Assembly: GCA_001687465.1 (NCBI GenBank)
Contig: LVLI01000276.1
Coordinates: 1-53,869 of the forward strand
Length of the DNA: 53,869 nt
Direction of reading: 5' to 3'
Source: Halocafeteria seosinensis
Lineage: Eukaryota > Sar > Bigyra > Bicosoecida
In this document: piece by piece, positions 53,380 through 53,869 of the stretch
Layout of the letters: each line of letters begins with the position of its first letter
How positions within the stretch are numbered: the first letter of the stretch is position 1
The notes under the pieces: generated by a model
Databases searched by the model: none
What the model saw: only the letters and a program-made list of their open reading frames with translations
Told to the model about the DNA's origin: nothing
Made by a program: the position numbers and the translations under genes

Positions 53380-53772
53380 CTAGGAGGAGACGGGGCACAG
53401 CACGCCAGGACCAGTTGTAGCAGCGCAATTAGGGTTTAGCATTGGCCCAGACGAAGCAGTTGTAGCCATTGACGTGCCGCCACCTGACGTGGAAGATGGC
53501 GCCCCAGGAATTCCGTCCAGCTCAGTTTCGTCAACATGGCCCAGATTGTAGTACAACATCTCCTGCTCGAGGTCAAAGAAGATGAAGAACGTGTGGCTAC
53601 CTAGGTCCTTTTCAAGCCACGAAACCTGTTTCCACGTCCGCGCCGAGTCTGGGTAGTCCTTCCAGTGGACGAGGATCCGCTTGTCGTGGATCCTGAAGTC
53701 GATAAGACTCTCAACATCATCTACCACACACACAAATGTGACAGATAGCCCACCGGCCGGGAAGTTGACCAC
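53380..53772 (-). CDS. Chromodomain-containing fragment, probably from a mobile element
   Basis: A minus-strand frame of 130 codons that starts inside the right direct repeat (ATG 53772) and stops 75 bases before the left one. The chromodomain reads DVESLIDFRIHDKRILVHWKDYPDSARTWKQV, here quoted in parts: ILVHWKDYPDSARTWKQV, with the VHWK-Y-W aromatic positions, then EKDLGSHTFFIFFDL. It resembles the transposase chromodomain at 40881 (ILVKWKGYPDTENSWEYV...EDLG). After it comes a Ser/Thr/Gly-rich tail. In the chromovirus class of LTR elements a chromodomain sits next to the 3' LTR, but no integrase is visible here. It may be a decayed remnant or an independent chromodomain cassette. Confidence 0.6.
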   Translation of the reverse strand: MVNFPAGGLSVTFVCVVDDVESLIDFRIHDKRILVHWKDYPDSARTWKQVSWLEKDLGSHTFFIFFDLEQEMLYYNLGHVDETELDGIPGAPSSTSGGGTSMATTASSGPMLNPNCAATTGPGVLCPVSS

Positions 53773-53869
53773 ATCCTCTTAACGAGGAGCGGTAAGCGCC
53801 CGTGTTAAGCAGCGACGGGCCCGCTGTTCCTGCAGCCTTGCTGACATGCGCCGTGGGGGAACACAGCAC
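53738..53869 (+). repeat. Direct repeat, copy 2 (cut by window end)
   Basis: Same sequence order as 53174-53304 with about a dozen differences. It contains the start codon (minus) of the chromodomain frame; copy 1 has GCG at the equivalent place, so it cannot start the same frame. The repeat may go on beyond the window. Confidence 0.9.

Noticed and set aside
1-53869. CRISPR arrays, bacterial operons, riboswitches
   Set aside because: The window is eukaryotic, with introns and Pol III features; no regularly spaced repeat-spacer array is present.

Overview
The window is nuclear DNA from a eukaryote, most likely a flagellated protist or alga. Genes are broken by short GT-AG introns (mostly 58-81 nt), reading frames switch between strands, and there is one Pol III tRNA-Thr gene. 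The recognisable genes are eukaryote-specific: PTPA, a tubulin-tyrosine-ligase-like enzyme, the SCC2/NIPBL cohesin loader, Kish/TMEM167, a PSTAIRE-type CDK, a WBP11-like splicing protein, ribosomal protein uL13 (L13a) and MTHFR. A TTLL polyglutamylase-like gene hints at cilia or flagella. I cannot name the lineage from sequence alone.

Layout. 0-35 kb is a compact housekeeping block: the 3' exon of an unknown gene; a coiled-coil protein (870-3036); PTPA (3404-4864), convergent with TTLL (4954-8046); a 2 kb gene-poor gap; a P-loop NTPase (10025-13614, minus) with an unexplained frame change; a multi-pass membrane protein (15132-17467), convergent with SCC2 (17613-23684); tRNA-Thr(UGU) at 24524; a gene-poor gap; Kish (26553-26846), whose first coding exon is only the ATG; CDK (27226-28504), divergent from WBP11-like (28866-30052) across a GA microsatellite; RPL13A (31545-32180), convergent with MTHFR (32384-35041); and a small unknown acidic protein (35517-36095). 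Splice junctions were placed by joining frames, consensus sites and family alignment, all by eye.

From 36 kb on, the window becomes accessory and repeat-rich: three tandem, progressively decayed copies of a Gly-rich repeat surface-type protein (36.2-39.5 kb); a lysine-tailed coiled-coil gene whose 5' side is occupied by a complete DNA transposon (40647-42567) with perfect 30-bp terminal inverted repeats, a TA target duplication and a transposase carrying SAP-like and chromodomain modules; a cluster of three XRN-like 5'-3' exoribonuclease copies (42.6-49.3 kb), of which only the middle one is intact; a secreted, Ser/Thr/Pro-rich single-pass membrane protein (49704-52682); and, at the right edge, a chromodomain-encoding stretch flanked by about 131-bp direct repeats.

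The most unusual items are the DDE-SAP-chromodomain transposon, the short but catalytically complete XRN-like gene among its own pseudogenes, the chromodomain/direct-repeat unit at the end, and an MTHFR-like protein that lacks an otherwise conserved active-site Asp.
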